Shown one piece after another: positions 52,363 through 60,248 of a stretch of DNA of 64,000 nucleotides. The DNA comes from JBCCFW01 sp039029535 (GTDB taxonomy: Bacteria > Acidobacteriota > JBCCFW01): contig JBCCFW010000014.1 of NCBI GenBank assembly GCA_039029535.1, positions 1 through 64,000 of the forward strand, read 5' to 3'. Within the stretch, counting starts at the first letter, position 1. Each line of letters opens with the position of its first letter. The notes under the pieces are model-generated. The model worked only from the letters and a program-made list of their open reading frames with translations. It did not search any database and was not told the origin of the DNA. The translations under genes were made by a program, and so were the position numbers.

Positions 52363-52959
52363 CTGAGGTCCATCGGTCTCGCAGCGTTCGATGGGAGGCC
52401 GAGTCGGCGTGGTCTTCAGCCGTGCCTTCCATCGTGTTGCCTCCGGGTCGTCGGGACGGAGCTGAAGCGCGGCGTCCAAGGCTTCCTCGGCTGCCTCGAG
52501 ATCGCCACGTCGCCAGTGGACGAGCCCGGCGCGCGTGAACACGGGTGCTCGGGCCGCGCCGTCATGCGGTGAGCAGCGTCGATCGGCCTCGGCGAGAAAC
52601 TCGAGCGCGCCGTCGAGGTCACCGAAGACCGCGCGCAAGCGCGCTCCGTGAAGCAGGGACGACACCGCCCACGGACGCAGGTCGAGCATCCACTGCACGG
52701 CGTCCTCTGCTCCTTCGCAGTCTCCCAGGGCCAGCCGTGCGTCGGCGAGCAGGCCGTAGGTCGCGAGGTCGTCAGGAACTCGCCGGTTGAGAGCAGTCGC
52801 CGCCTCGAGGGCACGCTCCCACTCCCGCTCGGCGAGGTGCTTCTCGATGACGGCTCGCTCCTGCACGAGGCTCGGGGTGGCCTGCTCCAGCGGTCGTGCG
52901 GCGGCCGAGATCGCGAGCGTGAGACCGAGGAGCACCCCGACCGGTGCTCTCACGATCAC
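52303..52959 (-). CDS. Exported TPR protein
   Basis: A protein of 218 residues with an N-terminal signal-like segment (VGVLLGLTLAISAAARP) and four TPR-like hairpins (EREWERALEAATALNRRVPDDLATYGLLADARLALGD; AVQWMLDLRPWAVSSLLHGARLRAVFGD; RAGLVHWRRGDLEAAEEALDAALQLRPDD). The C-terminus is basic. GTG 52959 overlaps the lipoprotein stop (GTGA). The last 60 bases overlap the 3' end of the convergent kinase gene, an unusually long convergent overlap. It is last in the DUF4331 operon and is probably a periplasmic scaffold for its partners. Confidence 0.8.
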   Translation of the reverse strand: MIVRAPVGVLLGLTLAISAAARPLEQATPSLVQERAVIEKHLAEREWERALEAATALNRRVPDDLATYGLLADARLALGDCEGAEDAVQWMLDLRPWAVSSLLHGARLRAVFGDLDGALEFLAEADRRCSPHDGAARAPVFTRAGLVHWRRGDLEAAEEALDAALQLRPDDPEATRWKARLKTTPTRPPIERCETDGPQLRGGKLPGRHGAEHGLLEP

Positions 52960-53423
52960 GGCTCCACGCGAGCGACGGCGCAGTCCGCGCCGGCGACGTC
53001 GGCACCGACCTCGTCGGTGACCGCGCAGTCCATGATCGTGAGGTCGGCGATCGTCAGCGTGTCCTCGGTCTCGAAGACGAGCGCGAGCAGCTCGGCCGGC
53101 AGCGCGAACTCGGTGCCGATCGCGGCCGCTGCCGCCACTCGCACCCGACCGGGTGCCGGCACGCCGACCAGGAACACCGAAGGGTCGGCCAGCGGGCCGA
53201 GCCCCATGACGTCCGGACCGACCGAGCTCAGCGTCGCGCCGATCGGATGCGACAGCTCGAGGCTGAGGCCGTGCGCCATGCCGGTGCCGGTGAGGCTGAC
53301 GACCACGCGGGCCAGGCCGTCGTCGGCCGGGCCCGCGAGCGTGCGAACGCTCGACCCCGACGAGCAGCCGAGCGGCCCGAGCAGGCTCAGGCCCACGGCG
53401 AGGGTCAGGAGAGCTCGTCTCAT
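52956..53423 (-). CDS. Small lipoprotein of the DUF4331 operon
   Basis: A protein of 155 residues. The signal ends in LGPLGC, so Cys20 should be lipidated. The mature part is a single beta-rich domain (VVVSLTGTGMAHGLSLELSHPIGATLSSV; PADLSVFLVG-like; LPAELLALVFETEDTLTIADLTI) resembling cohesin-like sandwich domains that hold calcium-bound partners, with Cys pairs at the end (DCAVTDEVGADVAGADC). A cohesin identity is a suggestion from the pattern only, but the upstream gene has a dockerin-like motif. ATG 53423 overlaps the DUF4331 stop. Confidence 0.7.
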   Translation of the reverse strand: MRRALLTLAVGLSLLGPLGCSSGSSVRTLAGPADDGLARVVVSLTGTGMAHGLSLELSHPIGATLSSVGPDVMGLGPLADPSVFLVGVPAPGRVRVAAAAAIGTEFALPAELLALVFETEDTLTIADLTIMDCAVTDEVGADVAGADCAVARVEP

Positions 53424-54991
53424 TCGACCGGTCCGCCACCCGGCTCGCCGGGATCGAGGTGGCGTCGGTTGCGACCGCTCGGTGCGTGCGCGAGGTAGGG
53501 GAACGCGTCGTGGAAGGGAGCGTCGTTCACGTTGACGCCGTCACCGAGCACGTTGTTGGGGAAGCGGTTCAAGCTGGCGCCGCTGCCGTCGGTGGTGAGC
53601 ACGCCACCGACGCCCACGCGCAGGACGATGTCGACGACGTCGTCGAAGAGACGACGACCGTTGGGGTAGCCGGCGCCGTCACCGGCGATGAGACCCAGGC
53701 GACTGGCGGTGGCCGGAGACGTGGCGGGCACGCCGGTGTTGAGCCGGAGCAGGTCGGCGATGGGGCCGGCAGGCGTGCCGACCGCGGCGATGGGCGGCGC
53801 GTAGTTGACCAGGGGAAGCAGGTCGAGCCGCGGCACCTGCGGGATCTCGAGGATCTCTCCGTAGAGCGCGTTGGCCACGCGGGCGACGAGAGGGTCGAGG
53901 AAGAAGTCGGCGAACTGTGCGTCGTTGGCCGGCGCGTCCATCGAGAAACGGTCCTTCGAGCCCGTGCCGATGAGGAGCTCGTTGATGAGCGGGTTGGCGA
54001 GACGCTGCACCTGCCGCTCGCGTCCGGCGCGAAGCACCGGTCCACGACGTCGACGCAGGCTCACGCGCGGGCGCGACGTGGTCGCCCAGGTGCCGATGGT
54101 GGCGGCGGCCGAGGAGGCGGGTTCGATCGCGCCGGTGCTGGTCAGCATCTCGATGGGGATCTCGATCGCGATGGCGTTGACCGCGTAGCCCGACACGGTG
54201 TCGCTGGCGGCATTGTTGGTGGCGGCGTCTTCACCGGCGGTGAGCACGCCCGGCACGCCGCTGCCGAGGGTGCGGAAGTTCACCGTGTCGAAGGCGGCGC
54301 CGAGGTCGATGAAGAACGGATCGTCGACGGTCCCGGCGAAGACCCGGATGTCGTCACCGACCTCGTTGACCCCGGCCTCGAAGAGCGCGGCGTAGTCGAT
54401 GGTGCGGGGTCCGGCGTTGGCCGGGACCGCGTGCAGGGGCGTGCTGTCGTCGCGTCGGAGCATCTCGGTCGGCATGAACGGACGTTGGACCTCGACGGTG
54501 TACGACTGACGCTGGCCGAGTCCCGGGGAGTCGAAGGAGTCGATCCGCGGCGGCACGATGAGGGTGCCCGGCGGGACGGGGGCCGGCGAGTTGCTCGGGG
54601 CGACCGCGCCGTCGTCGCCGACACCGGCCTGGACCGTGAACACGCTCGCGAGACGCTGCTCGGTCGTGAAGCGGAAGACGAAGCTCAAGTCGGCCTCGGC
54701 GTCGTGGTCGTGATCGACGTGGATGCCGTAGGCGATGCCGGGGTCGAAGGGGAAGAAGTTGGGACCGTTGGCCGGCTCGAGAAGTGGATCGACGCAGGCG
54801 ATGAAGGTGACGTGCGAGGGAGCTACGGTGCTGCCGGGGCGCTCGTAGCTGACGAAGGCGTAGAAGTCGGTGAGGTCGGCGGCGCGATCGAGCGCGGTGA
54901 TGGGAGCTTCGCGATGATTCGAGGCCAGGCCAGGGCTCGCGACCGCGAAGGTCAGGAGAGGGACGAGAAGTCGACGAAGGGGTGAGCGCAT
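53420..54991 (-). CDS. Secreted DUF4331 family protein
   Basis: Exported protein of 523 residues. After the signal peptide the mature chain starts SNHREAPITALDRAADLTDFYAFVS, the hallmark of DUF4331. Other family blocks are NFFPFDPGIAYGIHVDHDHDAEADLSFVFRF, GTVDDPFFIDLGAAFDT, AIAIEIPIEML, IGTWATTSRPR, VQRLANPLINELLIGTGSKDRF and a C-terminal LLRLNTGVPAT...FPNNVLGDGVN block. Function is unknown; family members are secreted by many Gram-negative bacteria. It sits between a dockerin/YadA-repeat protein and a lipoprotein, so a surface complex is likely. ATG 54991 has only a weak ribosome site. Confidence 0.92.
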   Translation of the reverse strand: MRSPLRRLLVPLLTFAVASPGLASNHREAPITALDRAADLTDFYAFVSYERPGSTVAPSHVTFIACVDPLLEPANGPNFFPFDPGIAYGIHVDHDHDAEADLSFVFRFTTEQRLASVFTVQAGVGDDGAVAPSNSPAPVPPGTLIVPPRIDSFDSPGLGQRQSYTVEVQRPFMPTEMLRRDDSTPLHAVPANAGPRTIDYAALFEAGVNEVGDDIRVFAGTVDDPFFIDLGAAFDTVNFRTLGSGVPGVLTAGEDAATNNAASDTVSGYAVNAIAIEIPIEMLTSTGAIEPASSAAATIGTWATTSRPRVSLRRRRGPVLRAGRERQVQRLANPLINELLIGTGSKDRFSMDAPANDAQFADFFLDPLVARVANALYGEILEIPQVPRLDLLPLVNYAPPIAAVGTPAGPIADLLRLNTGVPATSPATASRLGLIAGDGAGYPNGRRLFDDVVDIVLRVGVGGVLTTDGSGASLNRFPNNVLGDGVNVNDAPFHDAFPYLAHAPSGRNRRHLDPGEPGGGPVE

Positions 54992-55041
54992 GCTGAGGGT
55001 CTCTTCACGGAAGGAGGGGAGGGATGAGGACGAAGGGAGCA

Positions 55042-55974
55042 TCAGTTGTCTTCCAGGATGGTTCCGGCCACCCAGTCGCTCTCGTCGGGGGCCGTGCGCG
55101 ACTCGCCGCCGCTCACGCTGCTGCCTTCACCGAGGGCGTTGTTGATCAAGCCGCCACCGACCGTGGAGCTCGCGCCTTCGGCGGTGTTGCCGAAGCCGCC
55201 CGCGATGGCGGAGGTCTCGCCGATGGCGTCGTTGCCCGCACCTCCGGCGATGGATGAGCGGTCGCCGGTCGCGAGGTTGCCGAAGCCGCCGAGGATGGTC
55301 GTCTCGAGCCCGTCGGACTCGTTGCCGTGTCCGCCGACGACCATCGCGCCGAAGGCGCTGGCGAGGTTCTCTCGTCCTCCGAGGATGGACGTCAGCGGAG
55401 CGCTCAGCGCGTTCGACTCGCCGGCGATCACGCCGGAGTAGCTCGAGAAGTTGTTGAAGCGGCCGAGCACCAAGTTGTGCGAGCCCGTTCGGTCGTCGGA
55501 GAGGAAGCCACGCTGCTCGTTGTAACCGAGCGTGAGGTTGCCGAGGCCGTTCACGACGTCGGTGTCACCCATGCCGTTGCGGACGTGCAGGTTGGCGCCT
55601 TCGAGGAAGAGGTCGTCGCCCTCGCGTCGCAGGTGCACGAGGAGGTCCTCGAGATCGGCGATCCTCGTCTCGACCGCTTCGAGCTCGGTGACCCGCATCT
55701 CCAGCACCTCGATGCGGGCCCGGAGCTCGGCTTCGGTCTCGGACTCTCCGTGGGAGAGCTGGTTCAAGCCGACTGCGGTGCGGAGCAGGACGACGACGTC
55801 ACCGATGTCGATGCGACCGTTGCCGACGACCTCGTGGGTGGGCGGTTCCGTGCTGTCGTCGATGTTGCCGGGCGCGAGATCACCGACCTGATGACCGGCC
55901 TGCGCGCTGCCGGCGGTGAGGCAGAGGAAGAGAAAGAGACCGTGCAACGCACGGTCCGGGGAGTGACTCGGCAT
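55042..55974 (-). CDS. Secreted protein with dockerin-like motif, coiled coil and YadA-head-like repeats
   Basis: Exported protein of 310 residues. After the signal peptide (LHGLFLFLCLTAGSAQAG) comes one dockerin-like motif (VVGNGRIDIGDVVVLLRTAVGL), then a coiled coil (about 75-115: TEAELRARIEVLEMRVTELEAVETRIADLEDLLVHL). The rest has about six GG-GN units, such as SSIAGGAGNDAIGETSAIAGGFGNTAEGASSTVGGG, like the left-handed beta-roll of trimeric autotransporter heads. There is no C-terminal membrane anchor, so retention must come from elsewhere, perhaps the dockerin-like motif. ATG 55974 has GAGGA 6 bases upstream and is preferred to ATG 55986. Confidence 0.8.
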   Translation of the reverse strand: MPSHSPDRALHGLFLFLCLTAGSAQAGHQVGDLAPGNIDDSTEPPTHEVVGNGRIDIGDVVVLLRTAVGLNQLSHGESETEAELRARIEVLEMRVTELEAVETRIADLEDLLVHLRREGDDLFLEGANLHVRNGMGDTDVVNGLGNLTLGYNEQRGFLSDDRTGSHNLVLGRFNNFSSYSGVIAGESNALSAPLTSILGGRENLASAFGAMVVGGHGNESDGLETTILGGFGNLATGDRSSIAGGAGNDAIGETSAIAGGFGNTAEGASSTVGGGLINNALGEGSSVSGGESRTAPDESDWVAGTILEDN

Positions 55975-56028
55975 CGATGTCCTCATGAAGGAAGAAGGGA
56001 ACAGGGAATGGCGACCACGAGGGTCGGC

Positions 56029-56853
56029 TCAGTCAGCGGCGCTGGCGTTGTCGGGGATCTCGAAGGTGAGCGACGCCCAGAGGCTCTCCCACTCGGCGTC
56101 GACCTCGGGTGGAGCGGGTCGGACGTGCACGCACTTGATCAGCCAGCGACCGGGTAGGGGCAGCGCCAGCTCGATGCGTCCGGTGGCGTCGGTGCGGTGC
56201 TCGATCTCGTGATCGGGTGCTCCGGCCCGACAGGCACGGACCAGCGCGTCGGCCAGGGGACGACCGTCGTGCACGACTTGCAGGGGGAGCGTCTCGCCGA
56301 TGGGCAGACGCCACGGGGGCTTCTCCGGCATCAGCTCGAGGGGGAGGCCCAGGCGACCCGGGAGCACGTCGTCGCGGCTGGGCCCGACCGTCAGCAGCGA
56401 CTTCGCACAGCGGGAGAAGAGCTCGCGCACGGGGAGATCGTCGTCGTCACCTTCCGCCCGTTGCAGGAGAACGTGGTCGAGTCCTTCCTCGGCGAGGTAG
56501 GCGTCGAAGTCGTCGGCGGGCATCTCGATGAGCGAGCCATGGCTGTGATAGCCCACGACGTGGGCACCCGGGCGATCGAAGAGCGTCCGACCGGCGGGTT
56601 CTTGACCGGGTCGGCCCGCGATCGACCACCGTCCCGACGGGCCGACTGCCTCGAAGCGACGGAGGTGGGCCGGGTTGCGGGCGTACGGCTCACCCTGGAA
56701 GCGTTCGCCGATCATCAGTCGCAGGTCGACCGTGTCGGCCGGTGCGATGCGATGAGCGGACGGCTCGATCCAGAAGTCGTGAGCAGAGGCGCTGCCGGCC
56801 GCGAGCAGCGAGACGATGGTGAGACGAGGGACGAGAGGGGGTCGTGGGGTCAT
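56029..56853 (-). CDS. Secreted DUF4198-family protein
   Basis: Exported protein of 274 residues. The mature part starts HDFWIEPSAHRIAPADTVDLRLMIGERFQGEPY, the hallmark of DUF4198, a family of periplasmic Ig-like proteins, some next to nickel or cobalt uptake genes. The N-terminal His is at the expected metal-ligand position after signal cleavage. A C-terminal Ig-like domain has GRPLADALVRACRAGAPDHEIEHRTDATGRIELALPLPGRWLIKCVHVRPAP. GGAG lies 6 bases before ATG 56853. It is the first gene of the minus-strand secreted-protein operon, divergent from the ECF sigma gene across 182 bases. Metal handling is likely but not proven. Confidence 0.85.
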   Translation of the reverse strand: MTPRPPLVPRLTIVSLLAAGSASAHDFWIEPSAHRIAPADTVDLRLMIGERFQGEPYARNPAHLRRFEAVGPSGRWSIAGRPGQEPAGRTLFDRPGAHVVGYHSHGSLIEMPADDFDAYLAEEGLDHVLLQRAEGDDDDLPVRELFSRCAKSLLTVGPSRDDVLPGRLGLPLELMPEKPPWRLPIGETLPLQVVHDGRPLADALVRACRAGAPDHEIEHRTDATGRIELALPLPGRWLIKCVHVRPAPPEVDAEWESLWASLTFEIPDNASAAD

Positions 56854-56936
56854 CGGGGCTCCAGCCACCACGACGGGCGGGAGAGCCCGTCGACGCAGGT
56901 CGTGTCGTTCGGCGGGATCTACGCGGCGACGGTCGT

Positions 56937-56968
56937 CATCGGATTTCGCATCGAGCGTGAATCCGATG
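56937..56968. promoter_or_regulatory. 9-bp inverted repeat with 14-bp spacer in the ECF/DUF4198 divergent region
   Basis: CATCGGATT-N14-AATCCGATG lies between the divergent DUF4198 and ECF sigma genes, 84 bases before one start codon and 68 before the other. The arms are perfect. The total span of 32 bp suits a dimeric regulator; as RNA it would be an unusually loose hairpin. The repeat is seen; the regulator is unknown. Confidence 0.5.
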
Positions 56969-57035
56969 TCACGGTCGTGACGAACCTCACTCCGATGCCC
57001 CCGAGAGATCCGAACGCCACGCGGCGTGCGTAGGA

Positions 57036-57632
57036 GTGAGCAGGGACGTGATCGCGACCGAACAGGCACGACGAGCGCCGAGCGACGATCCCCTGCGGCC
57101 GCTGCTCGAGCGGATGGCGCAAGGCGATCGCGACGCGCTGGCCGAGCTCTACGACGCAACGCGGGCCCGAGTCCACGGATGGACGACGCGGGTCCTGCGG
57201 GACCGTGCTCTTGCCGAGGAGGCGACGCTCGACACCTACTTGCAGTGCTGGCGTGAGGCCGATCGACACGACCCCGGACGTGGTAGCGTCCTGGGCTGGT
57301 TGAGCTTGCTCGCCCGAAGTCGGGCGCTCGACCTGGCGCGTCGGCAAGCGCGACGCTCCCGTCGTGAGGAGTCGGTCGGTGAGCTGCCCGATGCCGTTGC
57401 GATCGAGGGCTCACCGGAGCAGTGCTACGAGTCCACCGTACGAGCGGCGCGGGTGCAGGACGCCATCGCTCGCTTGCCGGTGGGTCAGCAGCAGGTGCTG
57501 CAGGCTGCGTTCTATCAGGGCTTGAGCCACTCTGAAGCGGCGGAAGCCCTGGGTCAGCCGCTGGGCACGGTGAAGACGAGGATCCGAAGTGCCATGAGTC
57601 GCTTGCGAGACGAGCTCGAGGGGTTGACGTGA
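57036..57632 (+). CDS. ECF sigma factor paired with a ChrR-type anti-sigma
   Basis: Group 4 sigma factor of 198 residues. Region 2 (about 25-95): ALAELYDATRARVHGWTTRVLRDRALAEEATLDTYLQCWREA...LGWLSLLARSRALDLARRQARRSRR. Region 4 (about 140-195): AIARLPVGQQQVLQAAFYQGLSHSEAAEALGQPLGTVKTRIRSAMSRL. The following gene is a ZAS-type anti-sigma with a cupin, so this resembles the RpoE/ChrR type that in Rhodobacter responds to singlet oxygen. GTG 57036 overlaps AGGAG; GTG 57048 is an alternative. The stop overlaps the anti-sigma start by 4 bases. Confidence 0.9.
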   Translation: MSRDVIATEQARRAPSDDPLRPLLERMAQGDRDALAELYDATRARVHGWTTRVLRDRALAEEATLDTYLQCWREADRHDPGRGSVLGWLSLLARSRALDLARRQARRSRREESVGELPDAVAIEGSPEQCYESTVRAARVQDAIARLPVGQQQVLQAAFYQGLSHSEAAEALGQPLGTVKTRIRSAMSRLRDELEGLT

Positions 57633-58288
57633 AGGTCCACGCCACCCTCGACACCGAGGCAGCCGAGCGCGCGGCCCTGCACGTGCTGGGTGCCCTCGGA
57701 CCCTCGGAAGCGGTTGCCTACGAGGAGCATCTCGTGGCCTGCGCGACCTGCCGAACGGAGGTCGAGACGCTGCGCCGCACGGTGACCATCCTCGCCGAGC
57801 ATGCGCCCCAGGTCGAGCCGCCGGTCGGTCTCCGCGATCGCTTGCTCGCACGTCTCGATGATCCGGAGCCGGCCGCGGAAGACGAGCCGGCCGTGCAGGC
57901 CTGGCGTCACTGGTCGCCGGAGAGAGCGGTGGGTGGCGAGCTCGTCCTCTCGGCCACCGAGTCGGGATGGGAGGCGACCGGGACGGAGGGTGTCGAAGCG
58001 CGACGCCTCTTCGTCGATCCGGTCGCCGAACGAGTGACCATGCTGATCCGCATGGCCCCCGGCTCGTCCTACCCGGCCCACCGTCACGGCGGGCCCGAGG
58101 AGTGCTACGTCATCGAGGGGGATCTCGACGTCGGCGGCACGATCATGACCGCGGGCAGCTATCAGCGGCTGGAGGAGGGCAGCGAGCACCCCGACCAGAG
58201 CACCGAGAACGGCTGCCTGCTGTTCATCGTGTCGTCTCTCCACGATCGGCTCCTGCCTCGGGAGCCCGGAGTCGGTCCGAGCGCCTGA
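57629..58288 (+). CDS. ChrR-type anti-sigma factor (zinc-binding N-domain plus cupin)
   Basis: Cytosolic protein of 219 residues. The N-terminal half is a zinc-binding anti-sigma domain (ZAS): ALHVLGALGPSEAVAYEEHLVACATCRTEVETL with the HxxxCxxC motif. The C-terminal half is a ChrR-like cupin (about 105-205) with MAPGSSYPAHRHGGPEECYVIEGDLDVGG, where the His and Glu residues could bind a metal. In the known system the cupin is needed to release sigma after singlet oxygen exposure. The GTG start overlaps the sigma stop. The target genes are unknown; the divergent DUF4198-DUF4331 operon is a candidate. Confidence 0.9.
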   Translation: MKVHATLDTEAAERAALHVLGALGPSEAVAYEEHLVACATCRTEVETLRRTVTILAEHAPQVEPPVGLRDRLLARLDDPEPAAEDEPAVQAWRHWSPERAVGGELVLSATESGWEATGTEGVEARRLFVDPVAERVTMLIRMAPGSSYPAHRHGGPEECYVIEGDLDVGGTIMTAGSYQRLEEGSEHPDQSTENGCLLFIVSSLHDRLLPREPGVGPSA

Positions 58289-58350
58289 GCCGGCTCGGAG
58301 GACACGAGGTCGGGTACCATCACACCTCTTCTCATCGGACGAGGTGAACC

Positions 58351-59121
58351 GTGCGCGTGGCGACCTGGAACGTGAACTCCGTGCGGGCGCGTCTGCCCCG
58401 CTTGCTCGCCTGGCTGAAGCATCGTCAGCCCGACGTCGCCCTGCTCCAGGAGCTCAAGTGCGTGGACGAGCAGTTTCCCCTCGAGGAGGTGGAGGCTCTC
58501 GGCTACCAGGTCGAGGTCCATGGGCAGAAGACCTACAACGGCGTCGGCATCCTCGCCCGAAGCCGGATCGAGGAGGTCCATCGGGGCTTGCCCGACACCG
58601 AGGAGGAAGCCGGGCGCCGGCTCATCACCGGGCTCGTCGACGGCGTCACGTTCGTCAACGTCTACGTCGTCAACGGCCGGGACGTCGAGCACGAGTACTA
58701 CCAGCGAAAGTTGAAGTGGCTCGCCCGCTTGGTGGAGTGGCTCCCCGAGCACGTCGACCTGAACGAGCCGGTGGTCCTGGCCGGTGACTTCAACATCACC
58801 TTCGATGATCTCGACGTCCATGATCCGGAGGGCTGGCGCGACAAGATCCTCTGCTCTCCCAAGGAGCGGGAGGCCTTGCAGGCCATCATGGACCTCGGCT
58901 TCGTCGACAGCTTCCGACTGCGACGAGGAGACGCTCGGGCCTACACCTGGTGGGACTTCCGCACCCGGGGCTTCCCCAAGGACCACGGACTGCGCATCGA
59001 TCACCTCCTCATGACCCCTGCCGCGGTCGAGACCTGCCACGAGGTCTGGATCGACCGCGACGCTCGCGATGGCGAGAAGCCCAGCGATCACGCCCCGGTC
59101 TTCGCCGAGATGACGACATGA
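58351..59121 (+). CDS. xthA: Exodeoxyribonuclease III / AP endonuclease
   Basis: DNA repair nuclease of 256 residues in the exonuclease-endonuclease-phosphatase fold. It starts MRVATWNVNSVRARLPRLLAWLK with metal ligands Asn8 and Glu34 (LLQELK). GDFNITFDDLDV contains the catalytic Asp-Asn pair, WWDFRTRGFPKDHGLRIDHLLM the substrate loop, and SDHAPVFAEM the final Asp-His pair. It cleaves 5' to abasic sites and trims 3' ends in base excision repair. Length and motifs fit the XthA group. GTG 58351 follows GAGGT. The stop overlaps the next start by ATGA. Confidence 0.95.
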   Translation: MRVATWNVNSVRARLPRLLAWLKHRQPDVALLQELKCVDEQFPLEEVEALGYQVEVHGQKTYNGVGILARSRIEEVHRGLPDTEEEAGRRLITGLVDGVTFVNVYVVNGRDVEHEYYQRKLKWLARLVEWLPEHVDLNEPVVLAGDFNITFDDLDVHDPEGWRDKILCSPKEREALQAIMDLGFVDSFRLRRGDARAYTWWDFRTRGFPKDHGLRIDHLLMTPAAVETCHEVWIDRDARDGEKPSDHAPVFAEMTT

Positions 59122-59867
59122 AGCTCGAAACTCACGGTCAGGTCAACTTCCTCCGGCTCGAGCATGGCAAGGCCAACGCCATGGACGAGACCTTCCTCGG
59201 TCAGCTCGACGAGCAGCTCGACAAGCACCAGGCCACCGACGCTCGCGGGCTGGTGTTCGGCGGGACCGGCAAGATCTTCAGCGCCGGTCTCAACCTCGTC
59301 GAGATCATCGAGCTCGACCGCGACGGCATGCGGCAGCTCATGCTCCACCTCCAGCAGAGCCTGCTGCGTCTCTTCGCGCTCGACCAACCGGTCGTCGCTG
59401 CGGTGAACGGGCACGCGATCGCCGGTGGTTGTCTCCTGGCGCTTCAGGCCGATCGGCTCGTGGCTCCGGACGACGGCTTCAAGATGGGCGTGTCCGAAGT
59501 GGCCCTGGGGGTCGGCGTGCCGGCGACCGGCATCGCAGCGGTGCAAGCTCGCATGGGCCCCCGCGAAGCGTCGATCGTCTTGGAAGAGGGTGAGTTGCAC
59601 GGACCCGAGCGGGCGCGCGAGCTGGGGATGGTCGACGAGCTGGTCCCGCGGGAGAAGGTGCTCGACCGCGCGCTCGAGGTCGCCGACCGGCTCGCCTCGC
59701 GGCCTCGGTCGGGGGCACGCTTCCTCAAGAACGCCCTGCGCGGCGACACCGTCGCGCGACTCCGCGACCAGCTCCCTGGTGACACCGAGAAGTGGCTCGA
59801 CACCTGGTTCTCGGACGAGGCCCAGGAGCAGCTGAACGCGGCGGTGGAGAGCCTGCGCAAGCGCTGA
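59118..59867 (+). CDS. Enoyl-CoA hydratase/isomerase family protein
   Basis: Crotonase-fold enzyme of 249 residues. GLVFGGTGKIFSAGLNLVEI holds the first oxyanion-hole region, and VVAAVNGHAIAGGCLLALQADRLVA the second, with the GG of the CoA-binding turn. VSEVALGVGVPATG keeps one acidic catalytic candidate (Glu in SEVALG); the rest of the active site is not clear. Crotonases act on acyl-CoA esters in hydration, isomerisation or hydrolysis, so substrate is unknown. ATG 59118 overlaps the xthA stop; the next gene starts 11 bases after this stop. Confidence 0.88.
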   Translation: MKLETHGQVNFLRLEHGKANAMDETFLGQLDEQLDKHQATDARGLVFGGTGKIFSAGLNLVEIIELDRDGMRQLMLHLQQSLLRLFALDQPVVAAVNGHAIAGGCLLALQADRLVAPDDGFKMGVSEVALGVGVPATGIAAVQARMGPREASIVLEEGELHGPERARELGMVDELVPREKVLDRALEVADRLASRPRSGARFLKNALRGDTVARLRDQLPGDTEKWLDTWFSDEAQEQLNAAVESLRKR

Positions 59868-59878
59868 GGAGCAGTGAC

Positions 59879-60244
59879 GTGAACGAGAAGGTGGTCGACC
59901 TCGCACAGAAGCTGACGCTGTTCTCCGAGCACTGGAGCCCGCGCATCGTCGCCGAGCTCAACGGGCAGCACGTCAAGCTGGCCAAGCTCCTCGGTGAGTT
60001 CGACTGGCACCATCACGAGGACGAGGACGAGCTCTTCCTCGTGCTGAAGGGGCGGCTCACCATGGAGCTCCGGGACGGCCCCATCGTCCTGGAAGAGGGT
60101 CAGATGCACGTGGTGCCCCGTGGGGTCGAGCACCGGCCCGTCGCCGAGGAGGAGTGTCACGTGCTGCTCTTCGAGCCGGCCACGACGCTCAACACCGGCA
60201 CCGAGCGCAGCGAGCGCACGGTCGAGAGCCCGGAGTGGATCTGA
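59879..60244 (+). CDS. Small cupin-domain protein
   Basis: Single-domain cupin of 121 residues. Motif 1 is FDWHHHEDEDELFLVLKGRLTMEL with three consecutive His and an Asp/Glu run; motif 2 is MHVVPRGVEHRPVAEEECHVLLFEP. The His and Glu residues fit a metal site. Cupins of this size include isomerases, dioxygenases and sensors, so the reaction is unknown. GTG 59879 has GAGGAG 7 bases upstream. It lies between the crotonase gene and an ion channel gene with very short gaps. Confidence 0.88.
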   Translation: MNEKVVDLAQKLTLFSEHWSPRIVAELNGQHVKLAKLLGEFDWHHHEDEDELFLVLKGRLTMELRDGPIVLEEGQMHVVPRGVEHRPVAEEECHVLLFEPATTLNTGTERSERTVESPEWI

Positions 60245-60248
60245 GCCG

